DNA of 6,289 nt from Candidatus Saccharimonadota bacterium (GCA_017511405.1 JAFWKB010000057.1:1-6289), one strand, 5' to 3'; counted from the stretch's first letter, positions 1 to 5,350 are shown. Numbers and translations are program-made. The notes: generated from the sequence alone by a model not told the origin.

Positions 1-286
1 CGGTTCGGACGTTTGGGGCGCCGCAAACAACTTGGATATAGTTTTCGTGTTCGGAGTCGATTTCGGAATTGAGCTTTTCTCCGGCGTCGATTTTGCAGAG
101 ATGAAGATGAGTTCCTTCGATTTCTTCACATTCAAGGACTTTGACGACATAAATCTTTTTGTATTTTTGAGACCAGTCGCTGACAGATTCAACTTCGACA
201 AGGCGAGAGCCAATTAATTTTAATAATTCTTCGTCGGAGATTTTAATGTCGACTAGTTTTTTGATTTCATTAAGAGATATGAGCAT
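1..286 (-). CDS. pheT: Phenylalanyl-tRNA synthetase beta subunit, N-terminal part (runs off the left edge)
   Basis: PheT pairs with PheS in the tetramer that charges tRNA-Phe in the cytoplasm; the beta chain carries tRNA-binding and editing domains. The frame begins at the ATG at 284-286 and stays open for 95 codons to the window edge. It starts MLISLNEIKKLVDI, the usual bacterial PheT opening. It then shows the EMAP/OB-type tRNA-binding domain: VVKVLECEEIEGTHLHLCKID around residues 46-67 and the hallmark VVCGAPNVR near residues 86-94. The start lies two bases after the pheS stop, and an AAGGA Shine-Dalgarno sequence sits inside the last pheS codons. This indicates translational coupling in a pheS-pheT operon. 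Editing and core domains lie outside the window. Confidence 0.93.
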   Translation of the reverse strand, partial: MLISLNEIKKLVDIKISDEELLKLIGSRLVEVESVSDWSQKYKKIYVVKVLECEEIEGTHLHLCKIDAGEKLNSEIDSEHENYIQVVCGAPNVRT

Positions 287-288
287 GG

Positions 289-1236
289 TTAGAATTCCTT
301 TAAGAAGTCAAGTTTTCCAGATTCGAAATAGCGGACGTCGTTAATTCCGTATTTGAGCATGACAAGACGGTCGATGCCACAACCCCAAGCGAAGCCTTTA
401 TAAATTTCTGGGTCGACACCGGCGGTTTTGAGGACGTTGGGATGAATCATTCCGCAGCCACCCATTTCGAGCCAACCATCACCCTTTCCGCCGAGACTCT
501 TTGGCTTTTCAATTTGGAACTCGAGAGAAGGTTCGGTGAACGGGAAGAAACCAGGTTGGGTTTTAATATTGAGGGCCTGCCCGTAATAAGCTTCGAAAAA
601 GGTTTTCCAGGTCGCGAGGAGTTGTCCGAGATTTGCGGTTTTAGAGATGAAAATTCCTTCGCATTGATAGAAAGTATGTTCGTGGGTAGCGTCGACGTCT
701 TCATTTCTAAAAACACGGCCAGGAACAACGACAGCGATTTGGCCATATTTTTCTAAGTCGGATTTAAAGCGGACTATGGCGCGATATTGCATTGTTGAAG
801 TGTGAGCGGGAGGAATAAAACCTTCTTCGGTTCGGAAGGTATCGTAGCCGTCGCGGGCGGGATGGTCTTTAGGGAAGTTAAGCGATTCGAACATATGGAA
901 TTCGTCGTCGAGCTGACGAGATTCGATTACGTTAAAACCCATGTTGTGATAAATCTCGGAGATAATGTCGAGTTCGGTAGTTAAAGGGTGTTTAGTTCCC
1001 TTTTTGAATTCGTATCTTGGGGAATTTTCGGCAAAAGGGGCGGTCAAGTCGATTTTAGGGAGAAACTTTTTCTCGTTTTCTCTTTCGAGCTTGTTGATTT
1101 GTTGTAGTAATTTGGTTTTTCGCTCGTTGAGTTTAGCGCCAAAAGACCCACGGTCTTTAAGGGGGAGAGTTTTAATTTTTGCGTATTCTAGAGCGAGCGA
1201 TTTTAGCTCGTGCTTGAGGTCTTCTAACTGTGACAT
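289..1236 (-). CDS. pheS: Phenylalanyl-tRNA synthetase alpha subunit
   Basis: PheS is the catalytic subunit of the class II synthetase that attaches phenylalanine to tRNA-Phe. The 315-aa product has a shortened N-terminal coiled coil (about residues 1-57), then the catalytic core. Motif 1 is HPLTTELDIISEIYHNMGF (83-101). HTS-MQ (145-150) follows, then motif 2 from R174 (GRVFRNEDVDATHEHTFYQ), FPFTEPS (231-237) and motif 3 GFAWGCGIDR (281-290). The C-terminus YFESGKLDFLKEF matches the usual bacterial ending. Bacterial PheS is often about 330-350 aa; the difference is in the N-terminal arm. The ATG at 1234-1236 has no Shine-Dalgarno sequence and lies only 9 nt from a TATAAT, so its own transcript may be leaderless. 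pheT follows after 2 nt. Confidence 0.97.
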   Translation of the reverse strand: MSQLEDLKHELKSLALEYAKIKTLPLKDRGSFGAKLNERKTKLLQQINKLERENEKKFLPKIDLTAPFAENSPRYEFKKGTKHPLTTELDIISEIYHNMGFNVIESRQLDDEFHMFESLNFPKDHPARDGYDTFRTEEGFIPPAHTSTMQYRAIVRFKSDLEKYGQIAVVVPGRVFRNEDVDATHEHTFYQCEGIFISKTANLGQLLATWKTFFEAYYGQALNIKTQPGFFPFTEPSLEFQIEKPKSLGGKGDGWLEMGGCGMIHPNVLKTAGVDPEIYKGFAWGCGIDRLVMLKYGINDVRYFESGKLDFLKEF

Positions 1237-1245
1237 ATTAGGTAT

Positions 1246-1254
1246 ATTATACCA
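1246..1254 (-). promoter_or_regulatory. Extended -10 promoter of pheS
   Basis: On the minus strand TGG-TATAAT forms a perfect extended -10. No good -35 is visible 16-18 nt upstream. The last base of TATAAT is 9 nt from the pheS ATG, so initiation about 6-7 nt downstream would leave a leader of roughly 0-3 nt. The site overlaps the gap just after the stop of the 76-aa gene, so pheS could also be read from upstream. Confidence 0.6.
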
Positions 1255-1261
1255 CTTATTT

Positions 1262-1492
1262 CTAGGTAAGTATAATATATATCAAAGAAGCTGTCGCTAA
1301 GGCGATCAAGATAAACCAAACCCAGGTAAAGCGACCGGTTTTTTTGTAGTTTTCAAGGTATTCTGCGTCGTCATAGTTAGGGTCGTCATCCTCGGGATTT
1401 TGAGTTTTAGACATTTTTTCACGAAGATCCGCATTGATTTTATTAGTCAAAGCAACGTTATCATCTTCTTCTTTGGTTACGAGTACACCCAT
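1262..1492 (-). CDS. Small single-pass membrane protein, acidic N-terminal domain (hypothetical)
   Basis: I do not recognise a family for this 76-aa protein. Residues 1-49 are hydrophilic and strongly acidic (EEDD, EDDD, YDDAEY). They are followed by basic residues (K50, K51, R54) and one hydrophobic helix, about residues 56-75. By the positive-inside rule the N-terminal part is cytoplasmic and the C-terminus is at or beyond the outer face. The ATG at 1490-1492 is supported by AAGGA at 1502-1506, nine bases upstream, and by an extended -10 further up. The stop is 25 nt before pheS in the same direction, so co-transcription with pheS-pheT is likely. A functional link with them is not shown. 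Confidence 0.75.
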   Translation of the reverse strand: MGVLVTKEEDDNVALTNKINADLREKMSKTQNPEDDDPNYDDAEYLENYKKTGRFTWVWFILIALATASLIYIILT

Positions 1493-1532
1493 TTGTATTT
1501 TTCCTTTTCTTCTTCAATTTTTGAAATTATGC

Positions 1533-1566
1533 TTACCATTATATCATACGTATGCTATAATGTGGG
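1533..1566. promoter_or_regulatory. Overlapping divergent promoters for the 76-aa gene and the aquaporin gene
   Basis: Rightward: TTACCA (1533-1538), 17 nt, then TGC-TATAAT with the -10 at 1556-1561. Leftward: TGA-TATAAT on the minus strand with the -10 at 1538-1543. The two -10 hexamers face outward around the perfect palindrome CATACGTATG (1545-1554). The leftward -10 overlaps the rightward -35, so the two polymerases cannot both occupy the site. Confidence 0.65.
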
Positions 1567-1580
1567 TTATATATTATTAA

Positions 1581-1587
1581 AAGGAGG
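1581..1587 (+). promoter_or_regulatory. Ribosome binding site of the aquaporin gene
   Basis: AAGGAGG is followed after three bases by the ATG at 1591. The match is strong but the spacing is shorter than usual. It fixes the start even though the N-terminus lacks family homology. Confidence 0.75.
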
Positions 1588-1590
1588 TTT

Positions 1591-2640
1591 ATGGCTAAAT
1601 TGAAAAAGTCCGGAAAAAAGCCGAAATCGGCTAAACCAGTGGTAAAAGAAGAAAAAGTTGCTGAAGAAATTACGGAAAAAACTTCTGACGAAATTGTTGA
1701 AGAAGATGTAAAAACTTCAGAGAAAGAATTAGAGAAAGAAGAAAAAGACGAAAAGGTAGAAGCAAAAGAGGTTGAAGCCGAGGTTGTCGAGAAAAAGGAA
1801 GAAGCTAAGGCCGAAACTGAGAAAAAATGCGACAAGTCTAAGTGTTCTTTCTGCAAAAAGTTCTTTGCGAAGAAATATGAAGGCGAAGAATCGATTTTGA
1901 CGATTTTCAGAGATAAGAAAATCTACGGTGCGTTGCTCGGAGAGGTTTTTGGAACTATGCTTATTGCATTGGTGATTTTTACTCTTGGGATGACTCAACC
2001 GCTTTATCTATTCTTCTTATTCCTCGCAATCATAATTGCGGTTTATAAGTTATCGGGCGCACAACTTAACCCGATTAACACGGTTGGGATGATGGCAACA
2101 AGAAGAATGTCGGTGATTCGCGGTGTGCTTTATTTGTTGTCTCAAGTTGTTGGGGTTTGGTTTGGGTATTTAATTGTTAAAGCCTTCCTTGGCGTAAGCG
2201 CTAGTGTTGTTGGATCAGAAATGCAATTCCCAGCTATGGCAGTGATTAATGAAGGATTCTATTGGGTAGTGACATTCTTAGAGTTCCTCGGTGCTATTCT
2301 GGTTGGTTTCTTTTATGCGCGTGCGCAAGCTTACAAATGTAAAACTGTTGCGTTTGCTGCGACTGTTGCGGGCGGATTTACGCTTTCGGTAGTGGTTGTT
2401 TACCTTTTGTCCTATTCTTACTTTGGACTTTCTGGGAACTTTATGATGAACCCGGCTTTATCCTTGCTTTACGGGATTTTGCCACAAAGTGCAGACGGAA
2501 TTGGGCAATTGCTTATCGGAATTGGGCAAGCTTTGTTCACTTACGTATTATTCCCGATGGTGGGTGGTGTGATTGGATTCTTCCTTTCTGACATAGCTGG
2601 TACATTTATGTGTGACTGTTGTTGTGAGAAAAAACAATAA
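1591..2640 (+). CDS. Aquaporin / MIP-family channel with charged N-terminal extension and Cys clusters
   Basis: MIP channels pass water or small neutral solutes across the cytoplasmic membrane. The 349-aa product is long for the family (about 230-280). Residues 1-79 are a Lys/Glu-rich, probably disordered extension. The channel follows: TM1 with family Glu E118 (GEVFGT), first pore loop SGAQLNPINT with NPI at 160-162, the second-half repeat EFLGAIL (231-237), and second loop MNPALSL with NPA at 287-289. Two features are odd. The residue after the second NPA, normally the selectivity-filter Arg, is L290, and the first NPA is NPI. Cysteines cluster at C80, C85 and C88 before TM1 and at C341, C343, C344 and C345 at the C-terminus; both termini are cytoplasmic in this family. 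Substrate cannot be assigned. Confidence 0.88.
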   Translation: MAKLKKSGKKPKSAKPVVKEEKVAEEITEKTSDEIVEEDVKTSEKELEKEEKDEKVEAKEVEAEVVEKKEEAKAETEKKCDKSKCSFCKKFFAKKYEGEESILTIFRDKKIYGALLGEVFGTMLIALVIFTLGMTQPLYLFFLFLAIIIAVYKLSGAQLNPINTVGMMATRRMSVIRGVLYLLSQVVGVWFGYLIVKAFLGVSASVVGSEMQFPAMAVINEGFYWVVTFLEFLGAILVGFFYARAQAYKCKTVAFAATVAGGFTLSVVVVYLLSYSYFGLSGNFMMNPALSLLYGILPQSADGIGQLLIGIGQALFTYVLFPMVGGVIGFFLSDIAGTFMCDCCCEKKQ

Positions 2641-2652
2641 TACTTGATATAT

Positions 2653-2682
2653 AAAAAATCTCCCCAGTCGGGGAGATTTTTT
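2653..2682. terminator. Bidirectional rho-independent terminator
   Basis: A perfect 13-bp stem, AAAAAATCTCCCC and its complement, encloses the loop AGTC. A-tract and T-tract flanks make it work on both strands. It lies between the convergent aquaporin stop (2640) and SDR stop (2695), so it serves both genes. Confidence 0.93.
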
Positions 2683-2694
2683 GTGGGGCGGAAC

Positions 2695-3456
2695 TTAGAC
2701 TGCGGTATAGCCGCCATCGACCGGAAGAATGGCGCCGGTAACATAGGAAGCTTCGCGAGAAGCAAGGAAAACCACCGCGGCGTTAAGTTCGCCGGGTTGA
2801 CCATAGCGTTCCATAGGGACGTGGGTTTTGGCAAATTCTTGAAATCTTTCGGTATCAAGAACGGGTTGGGTAAGCTCGGTGTAGAAATAGCCGGGGCAGA
2901 TTGCGTTACAGGTAATACCGGAGGTTGCGAGCTCGGCGGCAACGGCACGAGTAAAGTTGACTACTGCGCCTTTGGAGGTATGGTAGGCGACGGTGTGGAT
3001 TTCCGTGTTGCCGACGAGGCCATACATGGAAGCGATATTGATGATACGGCCGTAGTTGTTTTTCTTCATTATGTTGGCGAAGGCACGAGTCATCTTAAAG
3101 ACGGAGGTTTCGTCAGTCGCAATAGTAAAGTCCCATTCTTCGTCGGTCATTTCGAGGACGCCTTTGTCTTTTGAGGAACCGGCACAGTTTAAGAGAATAT
3201 CGACTTTTTTAAATTTCTTTTCGACAGTCTTGGCGGCGTCGTCGATGGACTTGGAATCGGTTACATCACATTTGACGGGAAGAACTTCGACATTATATTT
3301 TTCTTTAAGTTCTTTAGCAAAAGATTCGAGGCGCTCGAAGCGGCGGGCCAAGAGAGCAAGTGAGGCGCCTTGTTTGGCGAAGGCTTCGGCCATTTGTTTC
3401 CCGAGGCCAGAGCTGGCTCCGGAGACAACGGCAACATTTTTAGACAAATCAAACAT
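2695..3456 (-). CDS. Short-chain dehydrogenase/reductase (classical SDR, FabG-like)
   Basis: This is a 253-aa cytoplasmic Rossmann-fold oxidoreductase of normal classical-SDR length. The cofactor loop is SGASSGLG (12-19, with G13, G17 and G19). R38/R39 after the second strand favour NADP(H). D64 (CDVTD) and NCAG (90-93) are present. Catalytic S143 (NIASMYG), Y158 and K162 (YHTSK) are intact, followed by PGY (188-190) and the C-terminal VDGGYTAV. The residue normally Asn in the catalytic tetrad aligns with D115 (ATDETSVF). Substrate is not predictable: FabG-type ketoacyl reduction, gluconate or glucose dehydrogenases and others look alike. The start is supported by CGGAG (3464-3468), seven bases upstream, and by an extended -10. 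It stands alone, facing away from the tRNA. Confidence 0.9.
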   Translation of the reverse strand: MFDLSKNVAVVSGASSGLGKQMAEAFAKQGASLALLARRFERLESFAKELKEKYNVEVLPVKCDVTDSKSIDDAAKTVEKKFKKVDILLNCAGSSKDKGVLEMTDEEWDFTIATDETSVFKMTRAFANIMKKNNYGRIINIASMYGLVGNTEIHTVAYHTSKGAVVNFTRAVAAELATSGITCNAICPGYFYTELTQPVLDTERFQEFAKTHVPMERYGQPGELNAAVVFLASREASYVTGAILPVDGGYTAV

Positions 3457-3489
3457 TTTGGTTCTCCGTTTATTTTATTTAGCTTTCTA

Positions 3490-3498
3490 ATTATAACA
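3490..3498 (-). promoter_or_regulatory. Extended -10 promoter of the SDR gene
   Basis: TGT-TATAAT on the minus strand, 33 nt before the SDR ATG, with a weak -35 region. The expected leader of about 27 nt contains the CGGAG ribosome site. Confidence 0.65.
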
Positions 3499-3501
3499 TG
3501 T

Positions 3502-3530
3502 TTGAAATATTTTTGGAGATATAGTAAAAT
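3502..3530 (+). promoter_or_regulatory. Promoter of tRNA-Leu
   Basis: TTGAAA (3502-3507), a 17-nt spacer and TAAAAT (3525-3530), one mismatch from each consensus hexamer. It ends 12 nt before the first base of the mature tRNA. Confidence 0.65.
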
Positions 3531-3542
3531 GGTAGTTAGTTT

Positions 3543-3629
3543 GGGCGAATGGCGGAACTGGTAGACGCGCTAGACTCAAAATCTGGTTCTCGCAAGAGAG
3601 TGAGGGTTCGATTCCCTCTTTGCCCACCA
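3543..3629 (+). tRNA. tRNA-Leu (anticodon CAA)
   Basis: The 87-nt class II tRNA reads UUG codons. The acceptor stem is GGGCGAA with TTTGCCC (one G-U), followed by A and an encoded CCA at 3627-3629. The anticodon loop is CTCAAAA, giving anticodon CAA. A long variable arm (TCTC-GCAA-GAGA) marks a Leu/Ser-type tRNA, and the T arm is GAGGG-TTCGATT-CCCTC. It is a single gene with its own promoter and terminator. Confidence 0.96.
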
Positions 3630-3637
3630 AGATGCAG

Positions 3638-3659
3638 AAGGCTCGTTCGAGTCTTTTTT
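3638..3659 (+). terminator. Terminator of tRNA-Leu
   Basis: Stem AAGGCTC / GAGTCTT (one G-U) with loop GTTC, running into six T, starting 8 nt after the CCA end. Confidence 0.75.
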
Positions 3660-3669
3660 GTTGCAAAAT

Positions 3670-3695
3670 AAAAAAGGCCCACTATCTAGTGGGTC
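3670..3695 (-). terminator. Leftward terminator at the end of a gene remnant
   Basis: On the minus strand CCCACT-AGAT-AGTGGG, followed by CC and six T. The stop codon of the open frame 3686-3811 lies inside the hairpin, as is common where a terminator belongs to the gene ending there. The tRNA terminator next to it works in the opposite direction. Confidence 0.7.
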
Positions 3696-3811
3696 AAGGT
3701 TTGTTCTACTCTAATTCCAGTACATTCATAAAAGATGTCTGCATCGAAGTTTGGCAAGCTCATTACGATTTGACGATCGTGAGCTTGCTTGTGCAGTATT
3801 TTAAACCAAGG
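3686..3811 (-). pseudogene. Possible 3' remnant of an unidentified gene, or a 25-aa mini-ORF
   Basis: A minus-strand frame is open for 41 codons between an in-frame TGA (3812-3814) and the TAG at 3686-3688. It reads PWFKILHKQAHDRQIV and then MSLPNFDADIFYECTG, ending VEQTLTH. The only ATG (3761-3763) would give 25 aa, and no Shine-Dalgarno sequence precedes it. The composition looks protein-like, and a terminator begins exactly at the stop. It may therefore be the C-terminal end of a gene whose 5' part was lost. I do not recognise the family. A hairpin with 9-bp arms (3754-3762 and 3780-3788) lies within it, so a structured RNA is an alternative. Confidence 0.35.
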
Positions 3812-3841
3812 TCATTATGTGTAATTCTTCCGGACGCGATG

Positions 3842-3865
3842 AAAAACGCACCCCGAAGGGTGCGT
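3842..3865 (-). terminator. Terminator of the 157-aa gene
   Basis: On the minus strand ACGCACCC-TTCG-GGGTGCGT followed by T residues: a perfect 8-bp stem with the stable TTCG tetraloop, 10 nt after the stop codon. Confidence 0.9.
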
Positions 3866-3875
3866 GAATGTGTTT

Positions 3876-4349
3876 TTAGGAGGCGGCCGCGTCGAGGTTG
3901 ACGCAAATTGTTTTCGTTGCTTCCGACATAATCACGGCAATGTTGAGCAGTGTAGGCGTAAAGAGAATAACATAACGTTCGGTTTCGTCAAGTCCGTTAT
4001 TTGTGTCGACAATATCGATGCCAAGAGTGAAGTCGTCGTTGTTGTCACGGTAGGTAGTAGTATTCGAGTAACAACGCGGGCTTGTGCCGCCGCGATGGCA
4101 GCTCTGAATGATTTCAAATTTATTGTTATAAAGTTGAATTTCTTTCAAGTCACATGTCGTAGATTTTCCCTCTAAGAGTCTCTTAAAGTGTTCGTTAAGC
4201 TGGTCTGAGTTGGGTCCTTCGGGGACGAAAGGAGTAATTACTGACTGAAAGAAAGTGTCAATGCTGTCGTCCTTTGATGTCGAATAGCAAATGAGTTTGC
4301 AGTTTCTGGGTGCGATGATACTTACAGAGCTATCTGATATTTTGACCAT
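3876..4349 (-). CDS. Hypothetical protein, 157 aa
   Basis: I do not recognise this protein. It is clearly an expressed unit: an extended -10 promoter with a -35 (4409-4437), AGGAGG (4355-4360) five bases before the ATG, and a TTCG-loop terminator just after the stop. The product has no obvious signal peptide or confident membrane helix, though residues near 127-140 (VILFTPTLLNIAVIM) are hydrophobic. It has six cysteines (C17, C21, C66, C84, C92, C149) and a Thr/Asn/Asp-rich stretch around residues 95-120. It ends in DAAAS. It lies immediately downstream of the cassette array in the same direction but has its own promoter, so it need not be functionally linked to it. Confidence 0.7.
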   Translation of the reverse strand: MVKISDSSVSIIAPRNCKLICYSTSKDDSIDTFFQSVITPFVPEGPNSDQLNEHFKRLLEGKSTTCDLKEIQLYNNKFEIIQSCHRGGTSPRCYSNTTTYRDNNDDFTLGIDIVDTNNGLDETERYVILFTPTLLNIAVIMSEATKTICVNLDAAAS

Positions 4350-4383
4350 ACGTGCCTCCTAAAAACAGATTTGAAAGTTACAA

Positions 4384-4404
4384 GAAGTAAAAAATACTCC
4401 TTAT
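4384..4404 (-). promoter_or_regulatory. Leader hairpin of the 157-aa gene
   Basis: In the minus-strand 5' leader, AAGGAGTA pairs over 8 bp (one G-U) with TACTTCTT around a T5 loop, close to the predicted transcript start. It buries an AAGGAG that is not next to a start codon; the true AGGAGG lies 24 nt downstream. Any regulatory role is a guess. Confidence 0.4.
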
Positions 4405-4408
4405 GTTC

Positions 4409-4437
4409 ATTATAGCACAAAGTTCGTAAAAAATCAA
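4409..4437 (-). promoter_or_regulatory. Promoter of the 157-aa gene
   Basis: On the minus strand TTGATT (4432-4437), 17 nt, then TATAAT (4409-4414) preceded by TGC. This is the best-formed promoter in the window. The predicted leader is about 50 nt. Confidence 0.75.
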
Positions 4438-4514
4438 TAGGGATTTTTGTTGGGGGGGTGGGATACCGACGTTGAAAAATTGGTTTTTTAGTGGGCGTAT
4501 TAGCGGACGGACGA

Positions 4515-4734
4515 GCGACGCAGCGGAGGGTTAAGCCGCTTGGCTTACTGTCGTTATCCTTAGGGTAAACGAGAGTGGAGTTGAAGTACAAGCTCCGTGA
4601 ATAGGTGTAGGAGTTAGGCGTAGACGCCCAGAAGCGGCTATAGCTATTCTTGGCGCCCCAGTCGGCATTGCCGTTCCAATCATAATAGCCTGACATCATA
4701 ACCGAAAGAGGGAGGCTGCGGAGAGCTCTGGAAG
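4515..4734 (-). pseudogene. Cassette A: FISUMP-like domain fragment, divergent copy
   Basis: This 220-bp cassette has one codon more than the others. The frame gives MMSGYYDWNGNADWG, then FWASTPNSYTYSRS, YFNSTLVYPK and LTLRCVA. Between the two Trp anchors it has 15 codons where B-E have 14 or fewer, and it lacks the shared AGA-GGT-ACG (RGT) block, so it descends from a different template or is older. Its frame continues past LRCVA through the promoter of the next gene without the LRCVAR-stop end of typical relatives, so translation to 4322 is unlikely to be real. The upstream frame reaches an ATG at 4805-4807 inside an inverted-repeat arm with no Shine-Dalgarno sequence. Confidence 0.65.
4715..4734. 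repeat. 20-bp direct repeat R, copy 1
   Basis: GCTGCGGAGAGCTCTGGAAG on the plus strand. It is the 5' border of cassette A and, read leftward in the cassette frame, encodes part of FPSRALRS. It contains the palindrome AGAGCTCT. The other identical copies are at 5179, 5331, 5548, 5765 and 6003. Confidence 0.9.
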
Positions 4735-4757
4735 GAAAGGTGCCCAAATACACTATA

Positions 4758-4953
4758 TCTTCCAAACATCCGCTAATGTTGCCGTTCGGGTTTTGCCCTA
4801 TGCGCATTTGTCAATGTCGCCGGTGTCGTGCCCACCCGTCGTTACGGGGGTCACGCACCTATTACTCGCTCGTAAGCTCCGTGATGCGCCATTAACAAAC
4901 GCGCATAGGGCGTACTATCTCCGGGATACATTATTAGCGGACGATTCGGAAGA
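4758..4953. repeat. Large imperfect inverted repeat between cassettes A and B
   Basis: The arms pair in three blocks: TCTTCC (4758-4763) with 4948-4953, CCGCTAAT (4770-4777) with 4933-4940, and a 17-base block at 4795-4811 with 4895-4911 (16 of 17 match). The central 83 bases are GC-rich and contain a smaller CCCGT/ACGGG hairpin. No coding frame in it looks convincing. It could be a folded RNA gene, a small non-autonomous mobile element or a recombination site. It accounts for most of the 247-base gap between cassettes A and B. Confidence 0.6.
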
Positions 4954-4981
4954 CTTGACACGCATCTTGGATGAACTTTGG

Positions 4982-5198
4982 GCGACGCGGCGGAGAGTAA
5001 AGCCGCTTGGCTTATTGTCGCCATCCTTAGGGGTGACGTTAGTGGAGTAGAAGCCCAAGTAGCGCGAATAGGTATATGCGTAGGGGGTAGACGCCCAGAA
5101 GTAGCCGCTCGTACCTCTAACGACGAGATTACCACTGCCCCAGTAGAGAAGGCCCGACATCATAACCGAAAGAGGGAGGCTGCGGAGAGCTCTGGAAG
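4982..5198 (-). pseudogene. Cassette B: FISUMP-like variable-region fragment
   Basis: This 217-bp cassette reads MMSGLLYWGSGNLVVRGT, then GYFWASTPYAYTYSRY, GFYSTNVTPK and FTLRRVA. The last block has CGC where the other four have TGC, so the usually conserved Cys of LRCVA is Arg; as a domain it would lack that cysteine. Upstream homology continues past R with TTGCACCTTTCCTTC, giving an in-frame CTFPSRALRS. The frame is open back to a TGA near 5259 but has no ATG. A promoter-like site lies 70 nt upstream of R. Confidence 0.7.
5179..5198. repeat. 20-bp direct repeat R, copy 2
   Basis: Identical to copy 1; the 5' border of cassette B. Confidence 0.9.
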
Positions 5199-5267
5199 GA
5201 AAGGTGCAAGAAAAGAGAGGGCGGTGTCCCGCATATATCCACTGCAGGTCCTGCCCTCAATAATTTG

Positions 5268-5295
5268 ATTATACTTTATTTCTTCTCAAAAACAA
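5268..5295 (-). promoter_or_regulatory. Promoter-like site in front of cassette B
   Basis: On the minus strand TTGTTT (5290-5295), 16 nt, TATAAT (5268-5273). It is followed within about 10 nt by the inverted repeat GAGGGC (5253-5258 with 5217-5222), then cassette B. No in-frame start codon follows, so any transcript may be non-coding. This is the only notable signal in the 5199-5330 gap. Confidence 0.4.
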
Positions 5296-5330
5296 GGATT
5301 TTACTGGATTTAGTGATGATTTTAAGGCGT

Positions 5331-5350
5331 GCTGCGGAGAGCTCTGGAAG
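5331..5350. repeat. 20-bp direct repeat R, copy 3 (orphan, 3' of cassette C)
   Basis: An exact copy of R abuts the LRCVA end of cassette C but is not followed by cassette sequence; unrelated bases begin directly after it. Cassette C is therefore bounded by R on both sides. Confidence 0.9.

Noticed and set aside
442..756. Rightward 104-codon frame, plus other rightward frames at 32-217, 802-984 and 965-1300
   Set aside because: They are antisense to pheT/pheS, whose family motifs are unmistakable on the other strand, and they lack ribosome sites.
3620..3901. Rightward 93-codon frame
   Set aside because: It begins inside the tRNA 3' end and crosses two terminators and the end of the 157-aa gene; no ribosome site.
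4452..4458. Run of seven G as a phase-variation tract
   Set aside because: It lies in a non-coding gap upstream of the 157-aa promoter and no gene would be switched by slippage there.
4322..4514. Continuation of cassette A as a 161-aa protein with a basic, Pro-rich tail
   Set aside because: The extra residues run through the promoter, leader and first codons of the 157-aa gene. There is no ribosome site at the proposed ATG (4805-4807), and relatives of this domain normally end near LRCVA.
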